NCBI RefSeq assembly: GCF_014193845.1
Contig: NZ_JACHZX010000002.1
Location: forward strand, 822,568 to 886,567
Source of the DNA: Sphingomonas sp. BK345
GTDB taxonomy: Bacteria; Pseudomonadota; Alphaproteobacteria; Sphingomonadales; Sphingomonadaceae
Reading direction: 5' to 3'
DNA length: 64,000 bases
Shown: positions 28,310 through 36,704 of the stretch, one piece after another
How the letters are laid out: every line of letters begins with the position of its first letter
How positions within the stretch are numbered: the first letter of the stretch is position 1
The notes under the pieces: generated by a model
The model's database searches: none
The model's input: the letters and a program-made list of their open reading frames with translations, nothing else
What the model was told of the DNA's origin: nothing
Position numbers and translations under genes: made by a program

Positions 28310-28491
28310 TCGACATCAACACGGCATCGGCGGACGAGATCGACGCGTTGCCGCAGCTGAAAGGGCACGGATACGAGATCGTCCGCTATCGCGAGGAGCG
28401 CGGGCGGTTCGAGGCGGTGCGGCAGCTCGAGGAAGTGCCCGGCATGGCGGGCAAGGCTGCCGGGCTGGAGGACGCAATCCGCGTCGGTTGA
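28306..28491 (+). CDS. Helix-hairpin-helix mini-protein
   Basis: A 61-residue protein consisting almost only of a ComEA-type helix-hairpin-helix repeat: IDINTASADEIDALPQLKG, then YEIVRYREERGRFEAV and LEEVPGMAGKAAGLED. Such domains bind DNA non-specifically through the backbone. It overlaps the cupin stop by 4 bases and ends 3 bases before the convergent methyltransferase stop. The stand-alone size is small, but the family pattern is clear. Confidence 0.82.
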   Translation: MIDINTASADEIDALPQLKGHGYEIVRYREERGRFEAVRQLEEVPGMAGKAAGLEDAIRVG

Positions 28492-28493
28492 GC

Positions 28494-29117
28494 TCAGCTG
28501 CGCGCCTCGACTGCGATCAGCGGATCGCCCGACCGTCCGTCCGCGAGCAAATGCGCCTGGACATCCTGGAAGCCGGCTTTTTCCAGGTAGAGGCGGATGA
28601 GCGCTGCCTGTCCGTTCATGTCGAGCGCGCGCCAGATCGCGACCGCCTTGGTCGGAAAGCACCGGTTCGAGAAGCTGGCGATCGCCACGCCGTCCGGCTT
28701 CAGCACCCGCCAGACTTCGCGAAACACCGCCAGAGGGTGCTGGAGATATTGTACGCCGACGCACACAAGTACCGCGTCGAACGTCTCGTCCGCCTCCGGC
28801 AGGACAGCATCCTGGTTGAGGTCCTGGACGAACCATCGGCCGAGGCGCGGATTGGCGGCGAGCTCCTCCGCGTTCATGCCGTGGCCGACGACATCGAAAT
28901 CCAGGCCGGGCGGCAGGTGGCTAACCCAGCTCGACATGAGGTCGAGGACGCGATCGCCTGGTTTCAACCTCGATGCATAGTGTCTGGTCAGAGCCTCGAC
29001 TGCCGCCTCATCGATATGTGTGACGAGGCGAGTGGGCGCGTAGAAGTCGAGGTCGGACCCGCCATCCTGCTTGGCGAACGCCTCCGGTGGCAGACCCAGC
29101 GCCTCGGTCTCGCTCAT
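28494..29117 (-). CDS. SAM-dependent methyltransferase
   Basis: A 207-residue class I methyltransferase. Motif I is the variant DRVLDLMSSWVSHLPPG, followed by the acidic-loop region and FDAVLVCVGVQYLQHPLAVF (motif IV) and WRVLKPDGVAIASFSNRCF. The conserved MSSWVSHLP form marks a small-molecule methyltransferase subgroup seen in proteobacteria; the substrate is unknown. It overlaps the upstream 120-residue gene by four bases (ATGA). Confidence 0.88.
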   Translation of the reverse strand: MSETEALGLPPEAFAKQDGGSDLDFYAPTRLVTHIDEAAVEALTRHYASRLKPGDRVLDLMSSWVSHLPPGLDFDVVGHGMNAEELAANPRLGRWFVQDLNQDAVLPEADETFDAVLVCVGVQYLQHPLAVFREVWRVLKPDGVAIASFSNRCFPTKAVAIWRALDMNGQAALIRLYLEKAGFQDVQAHLLADGRSGDPLIAVEARS

Positions 29118-29476
29118 GCTGTGCTCCGGAGTGCTTCGTACCAGTCGGCATAGCGGGTGTTCCGCGCCATCCGCCGGTTCTGGTCAGGCGTGCCGTCGCT
29201 CCACCAGACAGGTCCACGTTCGCCAAGCGCGATCTTCGCTTCATTCACCTGCGCGCGAGCCGCCGCGAGTGCGGCGTCATCGCGGTCGCGCAGGGCTGCA
29301 CCGACTGCCCGGCGAGCGCGCATCAGGTCGGCCGTGAGCGCTCTCCGCTGCTCGGCATCCAGATCAGGATTGGCACGTCGCCAGAGCCGGCCGCGTACGA
29401 CGATGTAGCGGCCGTCCGGCGTCACCGGCGGTGGGGCTGAAGCTTCGGCCGAGGACGCAATCTTGAGGGACGACAT
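29114..29476 (-). CDS. Hypothetical protein, 120 residues
   Basis: A protein of unknown function. A strand-rich beginning (DGRYIVVRGRLWRRANPDLD) is followed by a long charged helix (RRALTADLMRARRAVGAALR) and the segment WWSDGTPDQNRRMARNTRYA. The pattern is one I associate with conserved sphingomonad hypothetical proteins, but I cannot name a family. It starts upstream of and overlaps the methyltransferase, so the two form an operon. Confidence 0.75.
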   Translation of the reverse strand: MSSLKIASSAEASAPPPVTPDGRYIVVRGRLWRRANPDLDAEQRRALTADLMRARRAVGAALRDRDDAALAAARAQVNEAKIALGERGPVWWSDGTPDQNRRMARNTRYADWYEALRSTA

Positions 29477-29541
29477 CAGGTCCGAACGAGCGGGCGGCAG
29501 GCTGGTTCAGGGTATCGGTCGATCGCCTTGGCATGCCCATC

Positions 29542-29739
29542 TCAATGGCCGCGAGCCGGACCGAACTGAAGCTGGTCCAGACACGCGGCGAGGATGGAGA
29601 AACGCTCCACTCCCTTGCCGTCGCCTGCCTCTTGGAACACCGCGATCCGCTCGGCGACCCAAGCCTTGGCGCGCTCGCCATGGAGCCGCTCGATCGCGAG
29701 CGCCTCGGCCCATCGTTCCTGGTCCTCGGTCATGGGCAT
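29542..29739 (-). CDS. Small DUF6961-like protein
   Basis: A 65-residue helical protein, MPMTEDQERWAEALAIERLH, ending with a FSILAACLDQLQ helix. The layout (E-x2-R-W-A-x-A-L, then W-V-A-E-R-I) resembles the short DUF6961-type proteins common in sphingomonads. Two ATGs at 29739 and 29733 are in frame. The longer frame up to 29997 runs into the relaxase 3' end in another frame and was not used. Function unknown; it sits beside the transfer genes. Confidence 0.65.
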   Translation of the reverse strand: MPMTEDQERWAEALAIERLHGERAKAWVAERIAVFQEAGDGKGVERFSILAACLDQLQFGPARGH

Positions 29740-29812
29740 GGACCGGCAACATACGCAGGCTGAACCATTCCGCCACACCCGGGCAGCTGCCTTGCAGGCC
29801 CGAAGCGTCGGA

Positions 29813-32737
29813 TCAGATGCCGAAGTCATAGGGCTTGGTGCGCGCCGGCTCGAGATCGAGACCCTTCTCCGGCTCAGCGGCCCGCGGCGGTTGCCGTGTC
29901 GGTTTGGCGTTTGCAGGACGAACCTTGCCACTGGTCTCCAGCGCGGACGTCTTTCCGCCGGCATTGCGGACGAGCTGGCGTTCGAGCCGGACGGCATTGT
30001 CGACGACGAGCGTCAGCGAGTCTCGTAGCCGGGTGACGGTCACCAGGAAGGTCTGCTGGTTGACCAGCTTGGTGTCCCGCGTCTCGATGACCGCGATGCC
30101 CCGGTCCGATGTCAGCCCCTGCGCCATATGGGCGTTGAGCGCGTAGGCGAGGTCTAGACGCTGGAGCATGGGATCGTTCGGCTTGAGCGTCACGCTGCGG
30201 CCCTGGCTCGTCTCCAGCATCACCTTGCCTGACGCGATCGCGGTGATCCGCGCCTGGTCGGCATTGAACAGGCCACGATCATGGTCGTTCGCCGTCCAGC
30301 GGATCCGGTCCCGCTCGTGCAGTTCGAGCACCTTTGCCTCGTAGAGCTGGAGCGGGCTCTCGCCCGCCCTGATCCGCAGCCGATCGGGCCGGAACGTACG
30401 TTCTGCGCCGCCTGAGAGCCGGAGCGTGACGGCGCCACGGCCGGCGTCGACCCGTTCGACCACGGCGCGGGCGCGGGGGAGCCGCTGAGCCACCTGGGCG
30501 CGGCTGATCTCGACCACCATGCCTTCGGCATAGCTGTGCGGGTAACGCAGCTCCTCTCCGGTGACGCTGACCCGGTCCAGCACCGTCACCGCGAGCTTGT
30601 CGGTCCCGATATCGCCACGATCGACCAGCCCTTGCTGGACTTTCTCGTTGACCTCGGCGCGCAGCCGGCGACCCGAAGCGTAGATCGCGGTCCGCTCGCG
30701 GTCGGCCGGTGCCAAGGCGAGCCAGCGCTCGGCGGCTTCCGCGCTGGCGCGCTCTGGTGCCTCGACGGTGTAGGGCACGAGCGCTTCCATCGCGCGATCG
30801 ATCGCCCCGATCTGCGCGGCGGCAGCGGCGATGCGGACTGCCTCGCCGCGCGCCCGCAGGTTCTGGCTCATCTGCGCCGTCGGGGCGCCCGCCTGCTGCA
30901 TCACCGAGAAGGGCTTGCCGGCATCGACCGCGCCCAGCTGCCGCGCGTCGCCGACGAACGCCATGCGGCCGATCCCGATCAGGTTGGCGAGCTGGACGAG
31001 CTTCAGGTGATCGCCATTGGACAGCATCGACGCCTCGTCGACGAGCAGGGCGGCACCGCCCAGGCTGGCACGCGCGCTGGCGAGCCGGACGCGATCCGGT
31101 GCGGGGCCGAGCAGCCCTTCATGAGCTTTTAGGAAACGCGCCACGGTCATGGACTCGATGCCGGTTTCGCGCTGGAGCATCTGGACCAGGGTGTTCTGGA
31201 CCGCGAGGCCGAGGACCGGTTTGCCGGCCTGACGAATGAGATCTGCAACGGGGGCGAGCACGCTGCTCTTGCCGGCGCCAGCAACACCCTGGATTGCGAC
31301 GATCCGATCATTCGAGCTCAGCAGCATGACGCCAGCAGCACGCTGTCCGGGGTTGAGGGTGATACCGGATCGTGCCTGCGCTGCGTCGTCCAGCTTGGCC
31401 GGCGCGACGTCTGCCGCGACGTAGCACGCGCCGCCGCCGCGGCCCAATTCCACCGCTGCCAGCATCGCGCGCTCGGTCTCGATCGCCCGTGCCGTGGTGA
31501 CCATCTGGTCGCGCCGGCCGGTGCCGGCCACGAGCTGGCCTGTAGCCAGCAGCGCCTCGACACGCCGCTCGACGGCGTCAATCCCGACCGGCAGACCGGT
31601 GTCGAGCGCGGCCTTGAAGATGTCGGTCTTCGCGAATGCTGCCTCGCGCTCCTCCAGGTGCCGGACAGCCGAGGCAACGGCGTGTGTTGCAGCGACCTCG
31701 GTGGCGCTCATCGCCTTGGTGTAGCGGGGCAGATACGGGTCGGCTTTCTCAATGCCGAGCTTCTGCTGGACGGCCTGGACCAGCTCGCGGCCGCGCGCTG
31801 TCGTCTGGCCGACAAAGGCGGCGAGGCGTGACCAGGGCGACATGTCCGTGGCAGTCCCGCGATCGGCAGCGGCGATGAGCCCCTGGAGATCGATGCCGGC
31901 CTCGGCGGCGCTTGCGCGCCACGCGGTGTAGAGCGCGGCGCGGTCCTGGACCGCGTCCTTGAATGGGCGGGTCATCAGCGTCGCGGCGTCGAACGCGGCG
32001 GGGCTGCGATTGCCCAGTTCCGCAACCTTGGCGAGGATCTGCTGCCGGCGTGTGCTGAACGCCATCAGCACGTTGCGCGTAAGCCCGGCCGCTTCGAAAT
32101 TGCCGTGCTTAGAGCGGTCGCCGAGCGTGTAGCCCAGCGCCTCCACACGCTCGCGGAAGCCAGCCATCGCAACGGCGTTGAGGAGCGTGTTCAGCTGCCA
32201 CAGCTTGCCGTTGTGGAGCGCCCGCCACTTGCCGTCGGGCCCTTGCGTAACGTTGGCGACGACCGCGTGGAGATGCGCCTGCGGGTCCTGCGCGCGGCTG
32301 GTGTCGTGCTCGAACAGGGCCGCCACCAGGTTGCCGGTCGGCACCACTTTCTCGGTCCCGCGCACCTCCATCCGGGTCTCGGCCGCATTGCGCTCGGCCC
32401 AGGCGAGCGTGTCCTTCACCGCCGCGCGATAGGCTTCGATGATCCGCCGATCGCCGCCGACAAGGGCCAGCAGCGACCAGCTCTTGGGGAGCGAGAAGGT
32501 GAGATCCACGCCCGCACTATGGCGGTCGGCGACTCCGACCTGCGCGCCGTTCGGGAGTGTTCCTTTGAGGAGCGCCTCGAACACAGCCTGGTCGACTTTG
32601 CCGGTGAGGCCCAGCGCGGCCGCACCCTTGCCGACCCATTCGCCGGCAGCCTCTGGCTCGGTGGCCGCATAGTAGTTGTCGGCCGCGAAATAGCCGGCGG
32701 CGCCCTTGGCCGACCTGACACTCGCGACCGACAACAT
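29813..32737 (-). CDS. traI: MobF-family conjugative relaxase-helicase (TraI/TrwC-like)
   Basis: A 974-residue protein that nicks oriT, stays bound to the 5' end and unwinds the transferred strand. The N-terminal relaxase has candidate catalytic tyrosines at 16, 22 and 23, the FSLPKSWS motif near 81, and the HUH metal-binding histidines H144, H155 and H157 (EHDTS ... DPQAHLHAV). The helicase part has Walker A GVAGAGKSS and Walker B LLVDEASML. It is shorter than F TraI, closer to TrwC size. Six bases downstream of the traD stop; together with the RHH gene it forms a relaxosome/coupling operon. Confidence 0.95.
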   Translation of the reverse strand: MLSVASVRSAKGAAGYFAADNYYAATEPEAAGEWVGKGAAALGLTGKVDQAVFEALLKGTLPNGAQVGVADRHSAGVDLTFSLPKSWSLLALVGGDRRIIEAYRAAVKDTLAWAERNAAETRMEVRGTEKVVPTGNLVAALFEHDTSRAQDPQAHLHAVVANVTQGPDGKWRALHNGKLWQLNTLLNAVAMAGFRERVEALGYTLGDRSKHGNFEAAGLTRNVLMAFSTRRQQILAKVAELGNRSPAAFDAATLMTRPFKDAVQDRAALYTAWRASAAEAGIDLQGLIAAADRGTATDMSPWSRLAAFVGQTTARGRELVQAVQQKLGIEKADPYLPRYTKAMSATEVAATHAVASAVRHLEEREAAFAKTDIFKAALDTGLPVGIDAVERRVEALLATGQLVAGTGRRDQMVTTARAIETERAMLAAVELGRGGGACYVAADVAPAKLDDAAQARSGITLNPGQRAAGVMLLSSNDRIVAIQGVAGAGKSSVLAPVADLIRQAGKPVLGLAVQNTLVQMLQRETGIESMTVARFLKAHEGLLGPAPDRVRLASARASLGGAALLVDEASMLSNGDHLKLVQLANLIGIGRMAFVGDARQLGAVDAGKPFSVMQQAGAPTAQMSQNLRARGEAVRIAAAAAQIGAIDRAMEALVPYTVEAPERASAEAAERWLALAPADRERTAIYASGRRLRAEVNEKVQQGLVDRGDIGTDKLAVTVLDRVSVTGEELRYPHSYAEGMVVEISRAQVAQRLPRARAVVERVDAGRGAVTLRLSGGAERTFRPDRLRIRAGESPLQLYEAKVLELHERDRIRWTANDHDRGLFNADQARITAIASGKVMLETSQGRSVTLKPNDPMLQRLDLAYALNAHMAQGLTSDRGIAVIETRDTKLVNQQTFLVTVTRLRDSLTLVVDNAVRLERQLVRNAGGKTSALETSGKVRPANAKPTRQPPRAAEPEKGLDLEPARTKPYDFGI

Positions 32738-32742
32738 GAGGG

Positions 32743-35052
32743 TCAGAAGCCGAGGTCAGGTTGGTCGGTCGATCTGTCCTCGGAAGGCGCGATCCCTTCC
32801 CGAAGCTCACGACGGGTGATGTTCTCGGGCGAGGGCAGGGGGCGCACGCTCCGGCCGGGATCGAACCTGCCTGATCGACCCGCGCGCTCAGCCCTTGATC
32901 CTTCGCCTGGCTCCGTGGACGGCTCGACCGTCTCTCCGCTCGAGCCGGGTGGCTTCGCCAGTGCCGGGCGAGCCGCGGTCGACGGCTCGTCCAAGCTCTG
33001 GCCGTCTGGCGAAGACGACACCTCGGATCCCGCTCCGGTCGAGCGGATGAGCGCCGGATTGAAGTGGCGATCGGCTGGATCGGCGGCACGGGGCCCGGGT
33101 TGGTCGGCGTCCGTGCCGCGCAGATCTCTTCCTGCCGAGGCGTCCTCCTCGCGCGCGTTCCGGGGACCTGGACCCTGGTCGTTGGCGCCCGGCGGCGCTT
33201 CGCCGGCTGCGTCGCTTGCTCGCGCGGACGATGGTACGATGGCAGGACGGGGCGCGAGCGGCGGCCGCGGCTCGAAGGGCGCAGCGATGCCGGTGAAGCC
33301 GACATAGTCGAGCCGGATGGGTGCTGCCGGGAAGCCGTCGGGGAACTTCAGGTAGCCTTGAAGGCGCGGCAGGTTCATCAGCTGGTCGGGTAGAAGGAGC
33401 GGCTCAATCTGGCGACGCGGCGTAAGGCTCACCGCGTCGCGCGCGTTGTTGTAGCCGTAGCTATAACCCTCCTCCATCTCGCGATATTGGCGGTGACCGA
33501 TGAAGTCGGAGCACCAGGTGGCGGACTCGCGATCGGCGGTGGCGAGCACGAGCTTGGTGCGGGCGAGCGCGGCGAGCGTCATCGCCATGTTGTCGCCATA
33601 GGTCTCCTTGAGCTTGGCGTAGGCGTGGACGCCCGCGACGATCGCGCCGCCATAGTTGCGGACGGTCTGAAGGCCTTTTTCGAGCGCCGGCAGGCGGTGC
33701 AACGCGCCGAGCTCGTCGAACAGGAACCAGAGCTTCAGGTCGGGGCTGCGCGGCCCCGCCATGAGCGTGTTCATGGCGGTGTCCATCCAGACGGTGAGCA
33801 GCCGGGAGGCCACCGCCATGTCGACGTAGCGTGCCGACACGAAGAGGAAGCTGCCGGGGCAGCCCTCGCCCTCGACCCAGCGGCGAACCGAGAAGCCGGG
33901 ACCATCCACGGGCAGCATCCGCAGCGCCTTGGCGTTGGCGTTGAAGACGGCGCGGATCGACTCCGCCATCCGCGCCGCCTCGGGCGCGGTCAGCGGGTCG
34001 GCCACCGTGCCCTGCATAAGCTGGTGCACATGGGCGAGGCTGGCGGTCATGAGTTCGGTCGACAGCGCGAGGTTGGTTGCCCGGCCTTCCGCGACCAGCT
34101 TGAGGCACATTTCGACGAACAGCATGCGCGCGGCGAGCACCCAGAACTGCTCGGCACCGCCGCCGTCATGAGGGACCAGTGCTTCCGCCGCCGCGGTGAA
34201 GCCCGCCTCGTCGATGCAGTCCTCGAAGACCGACCATTGCGGGCAGCGGGCATCGAGTGGATTGAGGATGACGTCGCGTGTCGGGTCGAAGAATGCCTCG
34301 ATAAAGGCCCCGGTCAGGTCGAAGATCACCGCGCGGTGGCGGCGCGCCCGCACCTGGCAGAGCAGGTCGCGCAGGCAGACGGTCTTGCCGGTGCCGGTCG
34401 TGCCGATCAGCATGACGTGGCTCTGCTCGAGCCGCCATGGGAAGGGCACGCCCGCGAGCGTGTAGGGCTGGTAGAGGTTGGCCGCCTGGCGTTCGGCAGC
34501 CGAGCAAAGCCGCCAGCCGGGGCCGAGGATGCGGCGATACTCGACCGCGCGCTCGGACCGATTATGTGCCTCGATCTCGTTCACCAGGGCCGGCAGGGTT
34601 GCCAGCGTAGCGCCGCGCTCGTGGCGGCTCTCCTTCGAGCGTCGCCCGAACCAGGCCGCCGCCCAGGCAAAGGCAATGGTCGCCGGCACCGTGATCAAGG
34701 CTGCGAGCACCGCCCCGCCGCGGACCGCGACCATGCACTTGGCCCAGGCTGTGGCCATCAACGGGTGCGTGGCGGCACGTGCGATCGGCACGAGGATCGG
34801 CGCCCCGTCGCGGGCCAGGTTGACGGGCTTGCCGGAATCGAACTCGAACCAGGTGTAGCCGGCGACGTAGATCCGCATCCAGCACAGGTAGCTTTCGGCG
34901 TCGCTCAGGGCGCCGTTCACGCGCCACCAGATAAGGCCGCCGAACACTGCCGTCGCGACTAGGGCAGGGCCCTTGAGGCCGGCCGCGAACATGAAGCCGA
35001 AATGCCCGATCAGCTGGCTGCCGCGGGTGAAGTTGACAAGCTTATGCCGCAT
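32743..35052 (-). CDS. traD: Type IV coupling protein TraD/VirD4
   Basis: A 769-residue membrane ATPase that brings the relaxase-DNA complex to the type IV secretion channel. Two N-terminal membrane helices (about residues 22-42 and 108-130), then Walker A IGTTGTGKTVCLR and Walker B LKLWFLFDELGAL. The last 170 residues are a disordered Pro/Ser/Asp-rich tail, typical of TraD tails that bind relaxosome proteins. Start overlaps the end of the RHH gene by 11 bases; the relaxase follows. No secretion-channel genes are in this window, so the rest of the transfer system must lie to the left or elsewhere. Confidence 0.95.
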   Translation of the reverse strand: MRHKLVNFTRGSQLIGHFGFMFAAGLKGPALVATAVFGGLIWWRVNGALSDAESYLCWMRIYVAGYTWFEFDSGKPVNLARDGAPILVPIARAATHPLMATAWAKCMVAVRGGAVLAALITVPATIAFAWAAAWFGRRSKESRHERGATLATLPALVNEIEAHNRSERAVEYRRILGPGWRLCSAAERQAANLYQPYTLAGVPFPWRLEQSHVMLIGTTGTGKTVCLRDLLCQVRARRHRAVIFDLTGAFIEAFFDPTRDVILNPLDARCPQWSVFEDCIDEAGFTAAAEALVPHDGGGAEQFWVLAARMLFVEMCLKLVAEGRATNLALSTELMTASLAHVHQLMQGTVADPLTAPEAARMAESIRAVFNANAKALRMLPVDGPGFSVRRWVEGEGCPGSFLFVSARYVDMAVASRLLTVWMDTAMNTLMAGPRSPDLKLWFLFDELGALHRLPALEKGLQTVRNYGGAIVAGVHAYAKLKETYGDNMAMTLAALARTKLVLATADRESATWCSDFIGHRQYREMEEGYSYGYNNARDAVSLTPRRQIEPLLLPDQLMNLPRLQGYLKFPDGFPAAPIRLDYVGFTGIAAPFEPRPPLAPRPAIVPSSARASDAAGEAPPGANDQGPGPRNAREEDASAGRDLRGTDADQPGPRAADPADRHFNPALIRSTGAGSEVSSSPDGQSLDEPSTAARPALAKPPGSSGETVEPSTEPGEGSRAERAGRSGRFDPGRSVRPLPSPENITRRELREGIAPSEDRSTDQPDLGF

Positions 35053-35332
35053 GGAACCGGCCCTCCTCGGAGGTCGCCTCGCGCCACAACCGGATCACGG
35101 TCGCGCGGAGATCGGGATCGGGATGAACAGCGAGCAGCTCGTCGAGCGCGATCGCCACGAATAGGAGTTGTCCGAGCGCCTCGCTGATCCGGTCGGGCGC
35201 GCCCCTGAGTTCGCGGGCAAGCAGTTCGCGCACGAGCTTGCCGATGTCGGTGTTGCGGGTTGCGACAAGGTGATCGAGCTCAGCGCGCATCGCGCCGCTC
35301 ATGCGAACGGTGATGAAATGATGGTACGACAT
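35042..35332 (-). CDS. Ribbon-helix-helix relaxosome accessory protein
   Basis: A 96-residue protein with a RHH start MSYHHFITVRMSGAMRAELD followed by LVATRNTDIGKLVRELLARE, and a helical C-terminus. Short RHH proteins such as TraY or TrwA bind oriT and help the MobF relaxase; the place next to traD and the candidate oriT supports that role. I prefer the ATG at 35332 over 35338 because the GGAG at the mRNA start is then at correct spacing. First gene of the minus-strand transfer operon. Confidence 0.8.
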   Translation of the reverse strand: MSYHHFITVRMSGAMRAELDHLVATRNTDIGKLVRELLARELRGAPDRISEALGQLLFVAIALDELLAVHPDPDLRATVIRLWREATSEEGRFHAA

Positions 35333-35404
35333 GCACATCTCCGATAAGCCGGAGGAGCATGGTCGCGCGTCGCAAGGCAGGGTCGATCTAGCAGCGGACG
35401 GGGG

Positions 35405-35414
35405 CTGTAGGAAA
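35405..35414 (+). repeat. CTGTAGGAAA repeat copy 1
   Basis: First of four copies of this 10-mer found near gene starts between 35 and 51 kb; extended by a preceding G to an 11-mer shared with copies 3 and 4. It lies about 70 bases upstream of the RHH relaxosome gene. Confidence 0.55.
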
Positions 35415-35544
35415 ACACATTCTACAAAATCGAAGCGAGCGGCTCCAACAATGAAAACAACGGCTTAGAAGCGGCCCCACAAAGAACCACGAAATGCGTC
35501 CGCCCGTGGGACCGGTTTTGGCGAGGGTCTTCAACCTCTTGTCC

Positions 35545-35575
35545 TGCGGGCTTGCCGCATAGGGTGTGCTCCCTT
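35545..35575 (+). other. Candidate oriT nic region (F-like)
   Basis: A hairpin TGCGG-GCTTG-CCGCA (35545-35559) is followed at once by TAGGGTGTGCTCCCTTT. In the F plasmid the relaxase-binding hairpin with a similar CTTG loop is followed by GTGGGGTGTGGTGCTTTT, nicked after GGGTGT. By analogy the nick would fall between 35567 and 35568. This would send the plus strand rightward, making 35.6-52 kb the leading region and leaving traD and traI last. The match is from memory of F oriT and has not been aligned computationally. Confidence 0.6.
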
Positions 35576-35751
35576 TGCGCCATATCGTCGAAGTGCTGCG
35601 GTCGGGATGGATGGACTGACGATCGGGTCTTGATCGGGGTGCCCGGTGGGATCGCCGTCGCGAACCTTGGCTCGGGAAACGGAGTGTGATCAGTCGGGAA
35701 AGGACGCGGCAGGCGTGCTCTGGGAGAGAGACGCTGCTCTGGACGAGCAAA

Positions 35752-35779
35752 GCGAGAGAGGCGTGGTTGCCCCTCTCGC
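35752..35779 (-). terminator. Terminator-like hairpin after 35784-36023 gene
   Basis: Read on the minus strand: GCGAGAGGGG ... CCTCTCTCGC followed by TTTGCTC. A 7-bp perfect core stem plus extra pairs and a short T-run, placed directly after the stop of the 79-residue gene. Confidence 0.6.
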
Positions 35780-35783
35780 CGGC

Positions 35784-36023
35784 TTAGGATTCGTCGCTGC
35801 GGCCGGCAGCCACGGTGTGGACGATCCGGTCCACCAGGTCCTGCATCAGGGTTTCGTAGTCACCCTCGTCAGCGACCCAGTAGCAGCCATCGTCGGTGCG
35901 GATGATGTGCTGGTCGAAGTAGCTGTAGGGCGCCCTGGCGGCGGCCCTGGCGTAGGCGGCCATGTAGGCGTCGTGGTCCGCAGCAGCAGCGGCGGTGGTG
36001 GTGATCGGGCTGTAGAAGGTCAT
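35784..36023 (-). CDS. Hypothetical protein, 79 residues
   Basis: A small protein, MTFYSPITTTAAAAADHDAY, rich in alanine and tyrosine, with an acidic second half (IIRTDDGCYWVADEGDYETL). The ATG at 36023 is preceded by GAGGAC, a fair ribosome site; a frame to 36038 is possible. No family recognised. It is the first gene to the right of the candidate nic site, and lies on the minus strand like most of the leading-region genes. A hairpin-rich leader of about 150 bases precedes it. Confidence 0.65.
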   Translation of the reverse strand: MTFYSPITTTAAAAADHDAYMAAYARAAARAPYSYFDQHIIRTDDGCYWVADEGDYETLMQDLVDRIVHTVAAGRSDES

Positions 36024-36137
36024 CGTCCGTCCTCTCAATGTTCAAGTGAAAGACGGCGGCTGAGGGACAGCGGGGAAGATCGGGGGTCAGGGACCGCTCC
36101 GCCAGGAGCGGCCGCGTCAGCGGCGATGGGGGTCACG

Positions 36138-36198
36138 ATTTTTCCGGCCGCGCGGTGACGCCGGCGGTGGAGCGCGAACCTCGATCGGCCGGAAAAAT
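36138..36198. repeat. 13-bp perfect inverted repeat
   Basis: ATTTTTCCGGCCG at 36138-36150 is matched by CGGCCGGAAAAAT at 36186-36198 with 35 bases between. In single-stranded DNA or RNA this would be a very stable stem. It lies 115-175 bases upstream of the minus-strand start at 36023, in the predicted leading region, so a promoter, replication-start or single-strand promoter role is possible. Confidence 0.8.
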
Positions 36199-36361
36199 GG
36201 TGGGGCCCCGTCGTCCTTGAGGCCCGGTCTTCGCCGCTGTCATGCTTCCCCATGTCGAGCGAGTAGAAGAGCTCGGCCGGCGCGGGCTCGATGCCCGCGG
36301 CGGCCGATTGGATGCGGCACGCTGGAGGGGAGGACCTGCTCCGGTTGCCCGCAGAAATCCC

Positions 36362-36371
36362 TTTCCTACAG
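36362..36371 (-). repeat. CTGTAGGAAA repeat copy 2
   Basis: Reads TTTCCTACAG on the plus strand, 51 bases upstream of the gene at 36423. Second of the four copies. Confidence 0.5.
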
Positions 36372-36422
36372 GTACGCGGCTAGGCGAAGAGAGGATCGGA
36401 AGGGGCTTCGACCGACAGGAGA

Positions 36423-36704
36423 ATGGTCGTGGCCAAGAAGAAGCCGAGCGCGCTGGATGCGCTCACCAGACATGACGAAGAACAGCGCCTGCTCGAGAGC
36501 CGGCGCGAGGAACTGCGGCGTGCTGCCGCGCTCGAACTGGGGCTGATCGCGCTCGATGCCGGCGGCGGTGCGCTGGGTGCCGAAGGCCTGAGACAGGCGA
36601 TCCGCCTCGCGCTCGATGGGAACGGCGGTGAGCCCGCTCCCGGCAAAATGCGATCGCAAGTGAGCATGGTTCACTCGCCGGTGAAGGGGGAGGGCAATGC
36701 CTGA
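36423..36704 (+). CDS. Hypothetical protein, DUF6437-like
   Basis: A 93-residue charged helical protein: MVVAKKKPSALDALTRHDEE, then ESRREELRRAAALELGLIAL and LGAEGLRQAIRLALDG. The K-K-x-S-A-L-x-A-L start and the L-G-x2-A-L-x-A-G-G pattern resemble the small DUF6437-type proteins found on sphingomonad plasmids. AGGAGA sits just before the ATG. Overlaps the next gene by 8 bases, so the two are coupled. Function unknown. Confidence 0.68.
   Translation: MVVAKKKPSALDALTRHDEEQRLLESRREELRRAAALELGLIALDAGGGALGAEGLRQAIRLALDGNGGEPAPGKMRSQVSMVHSPVKGEGNA

Larger units (their letters stand above)
35339..35783. other. Intergenic region with candidate origin of transfer
   Basis: About 445 bp with no convincing gene (a minus-strand frame 35388-35750 has atypical composition). 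It contains a 10-mer CTGTAGGAAA at 35405 with a TGTAG/CTACA dyad (35406-35410 and 35422-35426), the nic-like site described separately, and a terminator at the right end. Its place beside the RHH protein, TraD and relaxase is where oriT is normally found. Confidence 0.7.
36024..36422. other. 399-bp leader region with strong inverted repeat
   Basis: No convincing gene. It holds the large inverted repeat at 36138-36198, a shorter dyad CCGCTCC/GGAGCGG near 36091-36109, and the 10-mer repeat copy at 36362. It separates the minus-strand 79-residue gene from the plus-strand pair at 36423, so it should contain two divergent promoters. Confidence 0.5.

Noticed and set aside
35388..35750. 120-codon minus-strand frame in the oriT region
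   Set aside because: Ser/Arg-rich composition unlike neighbours, no ribosome site, and it covers the nic-like hairpin; treated as non-coding.
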